DNA of 64,000 bases from Algoriphagus sp. AGSA1 (lineage in GTDB: Bacteria; Bacteroidota; Bacteroidia; Cytophagales; Cyclobacteriaceae), in assembly GCF_021390545.1 (NCBI RefSeq), contig NZ_JAJUWR010000017.1, positions 62,001 to 126,000 of the forward strand, written 5' to 3'. The notes under the pieces were generated by a model, which had not been told where the DNA came from, did no database searches, and saw only the letters and a list, made by a program, of their open reading frames with translations. How positions within the stretch are numbered: the stretch's first letter is position 1; each line of letters begins with the position of its first letter. The translations under genes and the position numbers were made by a program. Of the stretch, positions 54,111 through 61,389 are shown piece by piece.

Positions 54111-56921
54111 ATGCAAAAAGTTCATGGTCTGTTTTTAATCGGGATGCTGTTTAGCACACAGCTTTTTCCCCAAACCTGGACCAGAATGCAAAGCTGGGGA
54201 CTGGATCTGGAAGGGATCACTTGGGTGGATGAAAATCTGGGCTTTGCGGTAGGAGAAAACCTTATTATCCGTACTCGTGATGGAGGGATCACCTGGGAAG
54301 AACTTCCTGTAAGTTTTGAGGGAAGGCTGCTGGACCTGGTCTTTTATGATGAGACCACAGGAGTGGCCGTGGGTGAAAATGGCTTGATTCTCAAAACCCA
54401 GGATTCAGGAAATACATGGAACCAAATTTCTTCGGGGAGTACCCAGGCTTTAACTAGCCTAACAATAGTCTCTGAAAGTAAACTAGTGGCCATCTCAGAC
54501 GGGGGGCAAATCTTAAGTTCCACCTCTAAAGGAGATTCTTGGACCAAAATCCTGTCCGGCTCTACCCAAAGTTTAAATGATATAAGGTTTATTAATTCTG
54601 ATACTGCCTATATAGTAGGTAATCAAGGGATAATCCTGAGAAGCTACGATGGAGGTGATCAATGGAACCCTTTGAATTCAGGATTGTCGGCTGATCTTAA
54701 TGGGGTGGCTTTTTCCACCACGCTGATTGGCTATGCGGTAGGTGACGGAGGGATTATATTAAAAACTATCGACGGAGGGGAAAACTGGACGACGCAGACT
54801 TCCCAAGTGACCACAAATTTACAAAAAGTCGCCGTTAGTCCCCTGGACATCCGCATCATTACGGTGGTGGGTGAAGCGGCTACGGCTCTTAGATCTACTA
54901 ATTCCGGGGCTTCTTTTGGTAAAGCCAATCTGGGTGCCACCAACACCAGAAACCTCAAAGCTTTGGCATTTAAGCCATCAAGTAACCTGGTATTCGGCGT
55001 AGGTCAGGATGGTTACCTTATTTCCTCCACCAATGCCGGCAGCAGCTATAGTCTGCGAATGGCGGGAATCCGCAATGATTTTACAGGAACCGACTTCAAA
55101 TCAGACCGGGCCGGACATATCACGGGACAGCGTGGGGCAGATTACGTGACAAGTAATGGAGCGACTAGTCTGGTGTACAGGCCAGTTCCCGAAGGCATTG
55201 ACATAGTAAGTATGGGATTCTGGAGCACATCTTTTGGATATGTGGGAGCTGCTTCCGGTAAAATCTACAGAACCGGCAACAGCGGATCTTCCTGGGTACC
55301 AGTTCCGGTGCAGACCTCTGAGACTATTACCGGGTTTTATCTTTTTGCGACATCTGTGCTCTACGTTACCGGCACAAATGGATTTATCGCCAGATCATCG
55401 GATTCCGGCGCAACCTGGGATGCGGCGGGGATACAATCAAATACCTCTGAGAATCTTCGGGACATCACATTCTTTGATTACCAGGTGGGATTTGCCGTAG
55501 GAGACAAGGGGCAGATCAGCTGGAACAGTGGTGGGGATACGTGGGAAAATCTACCAAAGTTGACTACAGAAAACCTGAATTCTTTGGCAAAGATTGACTC
55601 CAGCACCGCGATCATCGTAGGTGATGCTGGAGTTTTGCTCAAGTCTGAAAACAAGGCAAAAACCTGGAGAAAAATCGACATCCCATTTACTGAAAACCTC
55701 ACTTCTGTGGATTTTTGGGATGAAAACATTGGATTTGTGTCTGGAGATTATGGCCTTGTACTGCAGACGAAGGACGGAGGAGAATCCTGGATAAGGATAC
55801 CAAGTGGAACCACAAGGAACCTTACCGACATAAGTGTGGCATCACCTACAGTAGCTTTTGCTGTAGGTGATGATGGTACAATTTTGAGGTATGAATGTGT
55901 ACCGCCTACCGAGCTCAGTGAAATTACGGGGGAAAACCAACTTTGCCTTACCATAGGCCAATATTCCGTTGCTGATGAAGCGCTCCCTGGAGAAGTGTTC
56001 GTGTGGAGAGCTGATGGTGGGGAAATTGTTTCCGGCCAGGGAACCAATGAAATCGAAGTACTGTGGAAGTCACCCGGAAGAAACGGGCTGTATGTGAGTA
56101 GGGAGAACTTCTGTGGAAATGGTAGAACTTCAGCGATGGAGGTACTGGTATCATCACTTCCGGCGGGCAATAGTCCAATTGAAGGGAATGGTACCGTTTG
56201 TCTGGAAGAAACGGAAATCTATTCACTGCCGGATTCAGCGGGGGTAAGCTATACTTGGGAGATAAATGGAGGCGAGGTTGTCCAAGGGCAAGGGACTTCC
56301 CTGGTTCAGGTAAGATGGGGTACTGCGGGCAGCCAAGTAATACGGGTGGTTCAGGAAAATGCCTGTGGCAAAGCTGATCCGATTACAAAGGCGATTACAG
56401 TCAATATGCCTCCTGGACAACCGGGAGAAATAGCAGGCCCAAATCAAACCGGTCTTTGGGAAACAGTATATGAAATCCCGGCTCAGGAAAATATAAACTT
56501 CAGATGGGCTATAGCAGACGCTGGAGGGATTATACTGAAGGGACAAGGCTCGGAAAAAGTAACAGTCCAGTGGCAAAAAGAAGGGGATTTCCAACTAAGC
56601 GTCACGCCCGAAAATGCATGCAATGAAGGCACAGCTCGCACTCTTGATGTTAATGTCAATGTGATCACTGCCCTGCCGGAAAAAGAAGATCTGAATGTCC
56701 GGGTTTTTCCTAACCCTTCTTCCGGAACGCTAACTATAGAGATAGGTAATGCCAATTATAAAAGCCTTCGGGTGATCAATTCATTTGGACAGCTGATCCA
56801 AGCAATAGGCATATCCTCTGGAACCAAGGAAATCAGGCTTGAACATTTACCGAAAGGGATGATTTTGCTACAGTTCAATACAGGATCGAATCTGATGCTG
56901 CGAAAGGTGATTGTGAATTAA
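54111..56921 (+). CDS. YCF48/BNR-repeat protein with Ig/PKD-like modules and T9SS sorting domain
   Basis: 936 residues from the ATG at 54111 (MQKVHGLFLIGMLFSTQLFPQ is a signal peptide; the longer frame from 54036 lacks one). Residues about 25-610 form YCF48/photosystem-assembly-type propellers, with many repeats of GxxGxIxxTxDGGxxW (for example VGENGLILKTQDSGNTW, VGDGGIILKTIDGGENW). About 620-860 hold PKD/Ig-like repeats (YTWEINGGEVVQGQGTS). The C-terminal 80 residues are a type A T9SS domain (VFPNPSSGTLTIEI...MLRKVIVN). It is exported across the outer membrane by T9SS and probably surface-anchored or released. Function unknown. Confidence 0.87.
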   Translation: MQKVHGLFLIGMLFSTQLFPQTWTRMQSWGLDLEGITWVDENLGFAVGENLIIRTRDGGITWEELPVSFEGRLLDLVFYDETTGVAVGENGLILKTQDSGNTWNQISSGSTQALTSLTIVSESKLVAISDGGQILSSTSKGDSWTKILSGSTQSLNDIRFINSDTAYIVGNQGIILRSYDGGDQWNPLNSGLSADLNGVAFSTTLIGYAVGDGGIILKTIDGGENWTTQTSQVTTNLQKVAVSPLDIRIITVVGEAATALRSTNSGASFGKANLGATNTRNLKALAFKPSSNLVFGVGQDGYLISSTNAGSSYSLRMAGIRNDFTGTDFKSDRAGHITGQRGADYVTSNGATSLVYRPVPEGIDIVSMGFWSTSFGYVGAASGKIYRTGNSGSSWVPVPVQTSETITGFYLFATSVLYVTGTNGFIARSSDSGATWDAAGIQSNTSENLRDITFFDYQVGFAVGDKGQISWNSGGDTWENLPKLTTENLNSLAKIDSSTAIIVGDAGVLLKSENKAKTWRKIDIPFTENLTSVDFWDENIGFVSGDYGLVLQTKDGGESWIRIPSGTTRNLTDISVASPTVAFAVGDDGTILRYECVPPTELSEITGENQLCLTIGQYSVADEALPGEVFVWRADGGEIVSGQGTNEIEVLWKSPGRNGLYVSRENFCGNGRTSAMEVLVSSLPAGNSPIEGNGTVCLEETEIYSLPDSAGVSYTWEINGGEVVQGQGTSLVQVRWGTAGSQVIRVVQENACGKADPITKAITVNMPPGQPGEIAGPNQTGLWETVYEIPAQENINFRWAIADAGGIILKGQGSEKVTVQWQKEGDFQLSVTPENACNEGTARTLDVNVNVITALPEKEDLNVRVFPNPSSGTLTIEIGNANYKSLRVINSFGQLIQAIGISSGTKEIRLEHLPKGMILLQFNTGSNLMLRKVIVN

Positions 56922-56935
56922 GCGGGCTCTAAATA

Positions 56936-57088
56936 GGGCATGCTGAAAAACGCCATTAATAATCAAAAGCTATCATTTTGAATAATTAGCCCATTTTTCA
57001 TGCGAGCTGTTTTTCAGCAAGTACAAGTTTTTTGACGACAATAGGTCTTTCTCCATACACCAGAAAATCCCAAAATCGGGATTTTCTG
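56936..57088 (-). repeat. R1 dispersed repeat, copy c (full length, reverse orientation)
   Basis: The inverted-arm module (56936-57021: GGGCATGCTGAAAAA ... GTTTTTCAGCA) is followed by TTTTTTGACGACAATAGGTC and then the perfect palindrome CAGAAAATCCC / GGGATTTTCTG (57061-57088). Read on the minus strand, the order is hairpin, AAAGACCTATTGTCGTCAAAAA-type block, then arm module, the same order as at 61088-61221. It starts 14 bp after the T9SS gene's stop and may also act as its transcription terminator. Confidence 0.8.
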
Positions 57089-57685
57089 AGCTAGCCCTAA
57101 ACAGCTTCATTTAAGAAAACAGGGCATGGGCCTAGTTTTTTGAAATCAGTGAAAAAGGTTATCCATTTTCTTAGGATAGCATTGCTGAAAAAGTGACAAG
57201 CCTTATACTTATGCAACAGTATTGCGTCTATATCTCAAAGAATCTCCTTCCAGGAAGGTGTGGTTATTCCTATTTCAAAGCAAACACCCCTCCTTGGGAA
57301 GAGCCGAGGGAAATTGAGAATGGTGGTATGCAGGAAATAGGACTATTGTCATAGTGCAGTTTATAACACTACACATGATCTGGATTTTCACTATTACATA
57401 GAGTTTGAGGTAGATGGGGTTTATGCCGGCTGTATTGCTTGAATCCGGAGAAAACGATGCATTCGAAAAACTGTTGGAAAAAGAGCTTTCCTGTTATTGG
57501 GTACGGACACCGGAGGCAGGAGCCCGTACCCCCCGGTGAAATACACATTTACTCTCTGATTTCTCTATGAGCGATTACGATTAAAATAGTATATTTATAC
57601 TCATAGTACCCATTGTCCCGGTTTATTAAGTAAGGTGCCTTACGAATATACATCCCAGTGGAGGGAGTAAAACAATCCCAAAAAG
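57089..57685. other. Long non-coding or decayed stretch
   Basis: About 600 bp with no open frame I can support. Short fragments such as HYYIEFEVDGVYAGCIA (near 57385-57440) and a 38-codon frame at 57423-57539 overlap each other in different frames and may be remains of a lost gene. No family could be recognised. Confidence 0.4.
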
Positions 57686-57719
57686 AGCCCTTCATCCCCC
57701 GTATTGGCAATGAAGGGCT
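57686..57719. other. 10 bp stem palindrome
   Basis: AGCCCTTCAT / ATGAAGGGCT with a 14 nt loop and no T-run. It lies about 55 bp before the R2 leader of the DoxX gene. It could be a protein-binding site or a structured 5' region. Confidence 0.45.
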
Positions 57720-57772
57720 GGAACTGGCACGATGGATTCATAGTATGATGGTCAAACACAAAAACTTTCGAT

Positions 57773-57882
57773 ATGAAATCGAGCTTGTCGAAGGCGACAC
57801 ACAAAGGGATGATTATTTCCCGGGCGAGATTCCATCTGCCGGCAGGCAGGTGTGACCATTGAAAAACAATTATAAACACATG
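57773..57882 (+). repeat. R2 leader element, copy B
   Basis: Starts ATGAAATCGAGCTTGTCGAA and ends AATTATAA-ACAC-ATG at the DoxX start codon. It contains a 29-codon open frame (57773-57862) whose first 22 residues match copy A at 15 positions. Compared with copy A it has an extra CTGCCGGCAGGCAGG palindrome (57836-57850), a motif that recurs in shortened form at 27577, 41047 and 60279. Confidence 0.75.
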
Positions 57883-58257
57883 AAAAATAAAATCCTTTTC
57901 GTTGCCTGTCTCCTGACCGGACTGATGTTTATTAACTCAGGCCTCAACAAGTTTTTCAACTACATACCCATGCCGGACGATTTACCGCAGGAGGTAATGA
58001 CCATGCTTGAGGCCATGATGACGATTACCTGGCTTATGCCACTCGTCGCAGTCTTTGAGATTATAGGAGGTGCGCTGCTTATTATTCCGAAATGGCGGGC
58101 ATTGGGCATACTGATACTTGTCCCTTTGATGGTGGGAATCCTTGCGCACCATATCACTTTAGGTGATTACAGTCCTGTCCCGTTTGTGATGGCGGCGATC
58201 CTTATTTGGGCAGCTTTCGAAAACAGGGAAAGGTATTTGCCCATTGTCAAAAGCTAA
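57880..58257 (+). CDS. DoxX family membrane protein
   Basis: 125 residues from the ATG at 57880. An in-frame ATG seven codons earlier lies in the R2 leader. Four hydrophobic helices: ILFVACLLTGLMFINSGLNKFFNY (with the DoxX-type GLNKFF), TWLMPLVAVFEIIGGALLII, LGILILVPLMVGILAHHI and FVMAAILIWAAF. DoxX-like proteins are small quinone- or thiol-linked membrane proteins of poorly defined role. It is convergent with the small metallopeptidase at a 9 bp distance. Confidence 0.8.
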   Translation: MKNKILFVACLLTGLMFINSGLNKFFNYIPMPDDLPQEVMTMLEAMMTITWLMPLVAVFEIIGGALLIIPKWRALGILILVPLMVGILAHHITLGDYSPVPFVMAAILIWAAFENRERYLPIVKS

Positions 58258-58266
58258 GGATTAGCC

Positions 58267-58815
58267 TCATCCGCCTTGGTTGCCCTTGCGTAGGAGTCTT
58301 TTATAAGTCTTCCATAGCACAGACCCCTCTCTATTGGCATCTTTTTCAAATTCCCTTTCTTTATAGGAGATTTCATCAAGGTTGATCTTTCGACCGTGAT
58401 ACATGACGGACTTCTGTTCGGACTGGGTGAGTTGTCCGGAATGGTATTGACGCATGTGCATCAGCTCATGCATCAATACCACTCCCACATTTGGGCATCC
58501 TTTCCTTAACCTGATAAAATAGATATTGGGTTGTTGGTGACTGATCATTCCGTAAAAATCAGACCTATCCAAAAAACTCACCCGGATATAGGCATCCCGG
58601 ATGTCATATTTTTCGCAAAACCAGTGGATAGGATCTTTCACGTCGTAGTAGGTGTGGTTTCTGATGTGAAGACCCCGGATGGTGTCATTGTTCTGAATAT
58701 CAATTTGATATGGCAAAATAAAATTGGCCTGAACCGGCGTTGGCCTGATCACCAAAGCAAGTAAGAGGATAAGGATCAGATAGGTGTTACTGTGGACAAA
58801 TAGTATGGTTTTCAT
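58267..58815 (-). CDS. Small membrane-anchored zinc metallopeptidase-like protein
   Basis: 182 residues. N-terminal signal or anchor (TYLILILLLALVIRPTPVQA). HELMH at residues 116-120 gives an HExxH zinc motif, followed by MRQYHSGQ and a later EKDANREG helix that could supply the third ligand. The pattern is like the short DUF4157/peptidase-type proteins of Bacteroidota. Substrate unknown. It is divergent from the LytS-type kinase. Confidence 0.7.
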   Translation of the reverse strand: MKTILFVHSNTYLILILLLALVIRPTPVQANFILPYQIDIQNNDTIRGLHIRNHTYYDVKDPIHWFCEKYDIRDAYIRVSFLDRSDFYGMISHQQPNIYFIRLRKGCPNVGVVLMHELMHMRQYHSGQLTQSEQKSVMYHGRKINLDEISYKEREFEKDANREGSVLWKTYKRLLRKGNQGG

Positions 58816-59005
58816 CTGTTTGTTGTTGTTTTATCATGGTCATATAGCCTTTTCCGAAGTCAGTTCGGGAGAATCCCTGCCGGTAAGCGGGCTCGATTTC
58901 ATGACAGCGTGTTTTACTTCAAATAAAAATGAGGATGAGGTAGTAAACCGACTTTTTAGCCCAATCAAAACACTGAGTCTTCATACAGTGGATTTGGAGG
59001 AGTAA
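58805..59005 (+). CDS. Doubtful small secreted peptide
   Basis: 66-codon frame with a hydrophobic, signal-like start (MVFICLLLFYHGHIAFSEV) and a polar mature part ending TVDLEE. It starts inside the opposite-strand metallopeptidase's first codons, so it may only be a chance frame in the 286 bp divergent spacer before the LytS gene. No homologue recognised. Confidence 0.25.
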   Translation: MVFICLLLFYHGHIAFSEVSSGESLPVSGLDFMTACFTSNKNEDEVVNRLFSPIKTLSLHTVDLEE

Positions 59006-59101
59006 ATGCCATTTTCCGCTCGTCAGTGCTGTTTGTAGCGCAGATAGGTTGTTCGTCTAAAAAAGCAATCTTATAGCTACTTATTTGATAACTTTAAAGC
59101 A

Positions 59102-60271
59102 ATGAAAGATCATCTTCAAGGCAATTTCACGAAGGATGTATGGCTTTTCCCTGTCAGACTACCTACATGGCTTAGACACAAGTCGCTTCGCCATCTATTG
59201 TTTTGGTCTGCACTGTTGGTTTACGAGGGGCTTATTTGGGGGATGGTAGATGGGGATTTTAACAGGAGGATCGTAACCTCTTTTATCGAATTGCCGATAA
59301 AAATGATGGCGACGTATTTTACCATTTATTTTCTCATCGACCGATTGTTGATGAAGAGGAAGTATTTGTGGTTTTTCAATACGCTTATTTTATCCATCCT
59401 TGGATTCGCCATTTTGATGAGGATGCAGGCTTACTACCTGATATACCCTGTCTATCTGCCGGAAGCTACCGAGGTCCCGCTATTTTACTTTCCCAAGATA
59501 TTCATAGCCTTGGTCACCCTATATTCACTGGTGGCCATACTGGCTTCTTTTCACATGACCAAATTGTGGTTTCTTCATGAGCGGGCCACAAGGGAATTGC
59601 AGGAAATAGCACAAAAGCTTCAAAATGAAAAACTGGAAGCCGAGCTTAAAGTCCTAAAATCCCAGATCAACCCTCATTTTCTGTTCAATACCCTTAATAA
59701 TCTGTATGTACTTACCCTGAAGCATTCAGACAAGGCTCCGGAAACTGTCTATAGGTTGTCAGAGTTGATGAACTATATGCTTTATGAAAGCAACCAACCA
59801 AAGGTATTCCTCGAAAAAGAAATCCAATACTTACAAAACTATATAGCGCTGGAAAAATTGAGATATAACCCTAATGTGGATATTGATCTCAATGTATATG
59901 GAGAAACGTCTGATATAGAGGTTGCCCCGCTATTGATTTTACCATTCGTAGAAAATGGGTTCAAACATGGACTGAACAAAGAAAGGGATAGTGGTTGGCT
60001 CACGGTGGATATCCAGGTCAAGGCAAATACGGTGATCATAAAAGTGGAAAACAGCAAGGAAATGGCGGGAACTAAAACACCCCACCTGCCTTCGGGAATA
60101 GGATTGGAAAACGTAAGGAGAAGACTGGATTTGATCTACCCCGGGCGACATGAACTTAAGATTTTTTCCGAAGAGCAAACCTTTTTGGTGGTACTGAAAA
60201 TAGTCCTATCCGGTTCAGATAGGAAGAAAAAAAGAGAGAAATCATTGTCCGGCAAAAAGACTGTCTTATGA
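59102..60271 (+). CDS. LytS-type sensor histidine kinase (His_kinase/HATPase)
   Basis: 389 residues. Four membrane helices (about 30-160), a coiled coil (ERATRELQEIAQKLQNEKLE), then the His_kinase domain with phospho-acceptor His in SQINPHFLFNTLNNLY and the HATPase_c N box PFVENGFKHGLN and G box GIGLENVRRRL. There is no extracellular sensor domain. Its stop codon (TGA 60269-60271) overlaps the ATGAAATCGAGC start of an R2 leader, and the cognate LytTR regulator begins 39 bp on. It probably senses a membrane or small-molecule signal. Confidence 0.88.
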   Translation: MKDHLQGNFTKDVWLFPVRLPTWLRHKSLRHLLFWSALLVYEGLIWGMVDGDFNRRIVTSFIELPIKMMATYFTIYFLIDRLLMKRKYLWFFNTLILSILGFAILMRMQAYYLIYPVYLPEATEVPLFYFPKIFIALVTLYSLVAILASFHMTKLWFLHERATRELQEIAQKLQNEKLEAELKVLKSQINPHFLFNTLNNLYVLTLKHSDKAPETVYRLSELMNYMLYESNQPKVFLEKEIQYLQNYIALEKLRYNPNVDIDLNVYGETSDIEVAPLLILPFVENGFKHGLNKERDSGWLTVDIQVKANTVIIKVENSKEMAGTKTPHLPSGIGLENVRRRLDLIYPGRHELKIFSEEQTFLVVLKIVLSGSDRKKKREKSLSGKKTVL

Positions 60272-60313
60272 AATCGAGCCTGCCTACCGGACAAAATCAA
60301 TTATAAAGATATG
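60268..60313 (+). repeat. R2 leader element, short copy C
   Basis: Begins ATGAAATCGAGC exactly over the stop codon of the LytS gene and ends AATTATAA-AGAT-ATG at the start codon of the LytTR gene. The middle is replaced by CTGCCTACCGG. A 12-codon frame (MKSSLPTGQNQL) ends 4 nt before the ATG. Partial flanking duplication: CCGG-CAAAA before and CCGG-ACAAAA inside. Confidence 0.7.
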
Positions 60314-61036
60314 AAATGCATCGTAATAGATGATGAACCCTTGGCTCGTCAGCTGATTGAATCTTATATCGACAAGGTAGATGGCCTTCAGTTGGTCAGA
60401 AGCTGCTCCAGTGCCGTGGAAGCATTTGAAGTCATTCATCAAAGCCAGGTTGATTTACTTTTTCTTGATATAGAAATGCCCAAGGTATCGGGGTTGGATT
60501 TTTTAAGATCCTTGCGCAACCCGCCAAAGGTGATCCTTACCACTGCATATAGGGAATTTGCACTGGAAGCGTACGAACTGGATGTCATTGACTATTTGCT
60601 GAAACCGGTTTTGTTTGAACGCTTTCTCAAAAGCATCAGTAAAGTCTATGAAGTACATGCTGTCATCAAGAGGCCTGTAGATCGCCCGCCTCTTTCCGAT
60701 ACAGGTAAGGACGAGCCCTATCTGTATCTGAAGGAGGATAGGGAGATGGTAAAGGTGTTCTTGAAAGACATTATGTATATCGAAAGCATGAAGGACTATG
60801 TGAAAGTCAAGACGGTGGATGGGCAGATCGTAAGCTATCAACGGATTGGCTACCTGGAAGAAAAACTTCCGGATGATAGATTTGTTCGTGTTCATCGCTC
60901 TTTTATCATCGCTTTTTCATGGGTGTCCTCATATACTATGTATGGAGTGAAAGTAGGACGGCAGGAGATTCCCATAGGAAGGAATTATAAGCAATCTGTC
61001 CTCAAGACCCTCAATAAGAACAATGTGATGAAATAG
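60311..61036 (+). CDS. LytTR family response regulator
   Basis: 241 residues. The receiver (about 1-120) has DDEP at 7-10, phospho-acceptor Asp in LLFLDIEMPKVSG and Lys in YLLKPV. LytTR DNA-binding domain about 135-241: DIMYIESMKDYVKVKT, RVHRSFIIAF and GRNYKQSVLK. Partner of the LytS kinase immediately upstream. It would bind paired direct repeats upstream of target promoters; no such site could be assigned. Confidence 0.9.
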   Translation: MKCIVIDDEPLARQLIESYIDKVDGLQLVRSCSSAVEAFEVIHQSQVDLLFLDIEMPKVSGLDFLRSLRNPPKVILTTAYREFALEAYELDVIDYLLKPVLFERFLKSISKVYEVHAVIKRPVDRPPLSDTGKDEPYLYLKEDREMVKVFLKDIMYIESMKDYVKVKTVDGQIVSYQRIGYLEEKLPDDRFVRVHRSFIIAFSWVSSYTMYGVKVGRQEIPIGRNYKQSVLKTLNKNNVMK

Positions 61037-61087
61037 CATGTGGGCTAGCATTTGGAGCGGTAGAAGATGGGGTGGCAGCCTCTAACT

Positions 61088-61221
61088 GAAAATCCCGGTT
61101 TTGCGATTTCCCGATGCAAGGACAAAGACCTATTGTCGTCAAAAAGCTTGCATTTGTTGAAAAACCGTTTGCATTCAAAATGACAGGTTTTAGTCTAGTA
61201 GGGACGTTTTTCAGCAGGCCC
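61088..61221 (+). repeat. R1 dispersed repeat, copy d
   Basis: Hairpin-like GAAAATCCCGGTTTTG-GATTTCC, then GACAAAGACCTATTGTCGTC, then the arm module TTGTTGAAAAACCG ... TGACAGGTTTTAGTC ... GTTTTTCAGCAGGCCC. The order of modules equals copy c read on the minus strand. It lies in the 353 bp gap between the LytTR gene and the antiporter; nothing else is recognisable there. Confidence 0.8.
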
Positions 61222-61389
61222 TATGCCACCTTCCCCCTTTTCATACACAACATTCCCTACAAATCCAAACCAAGCGCTGAACTTTCTTTTTTGTAATTTA
61301 GGGATTTAACCCGGCTTCGGCATTAGACCCAATAACAGAATTACTAATGCATAAGCCAGGTTCAACTACCACAATCATTTGGAAAACCC

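Noticed and set aside
55748..56170. Minus-strand 140-codon frame
   Set aside because: Antisense to the T9SS protein; proline/serine-rich shadow translation.
57423..57539. 38-codon frame in the long gap after the T9SS gene
   Set aside because: No homology recognised and no leader; competing frames overlap it.
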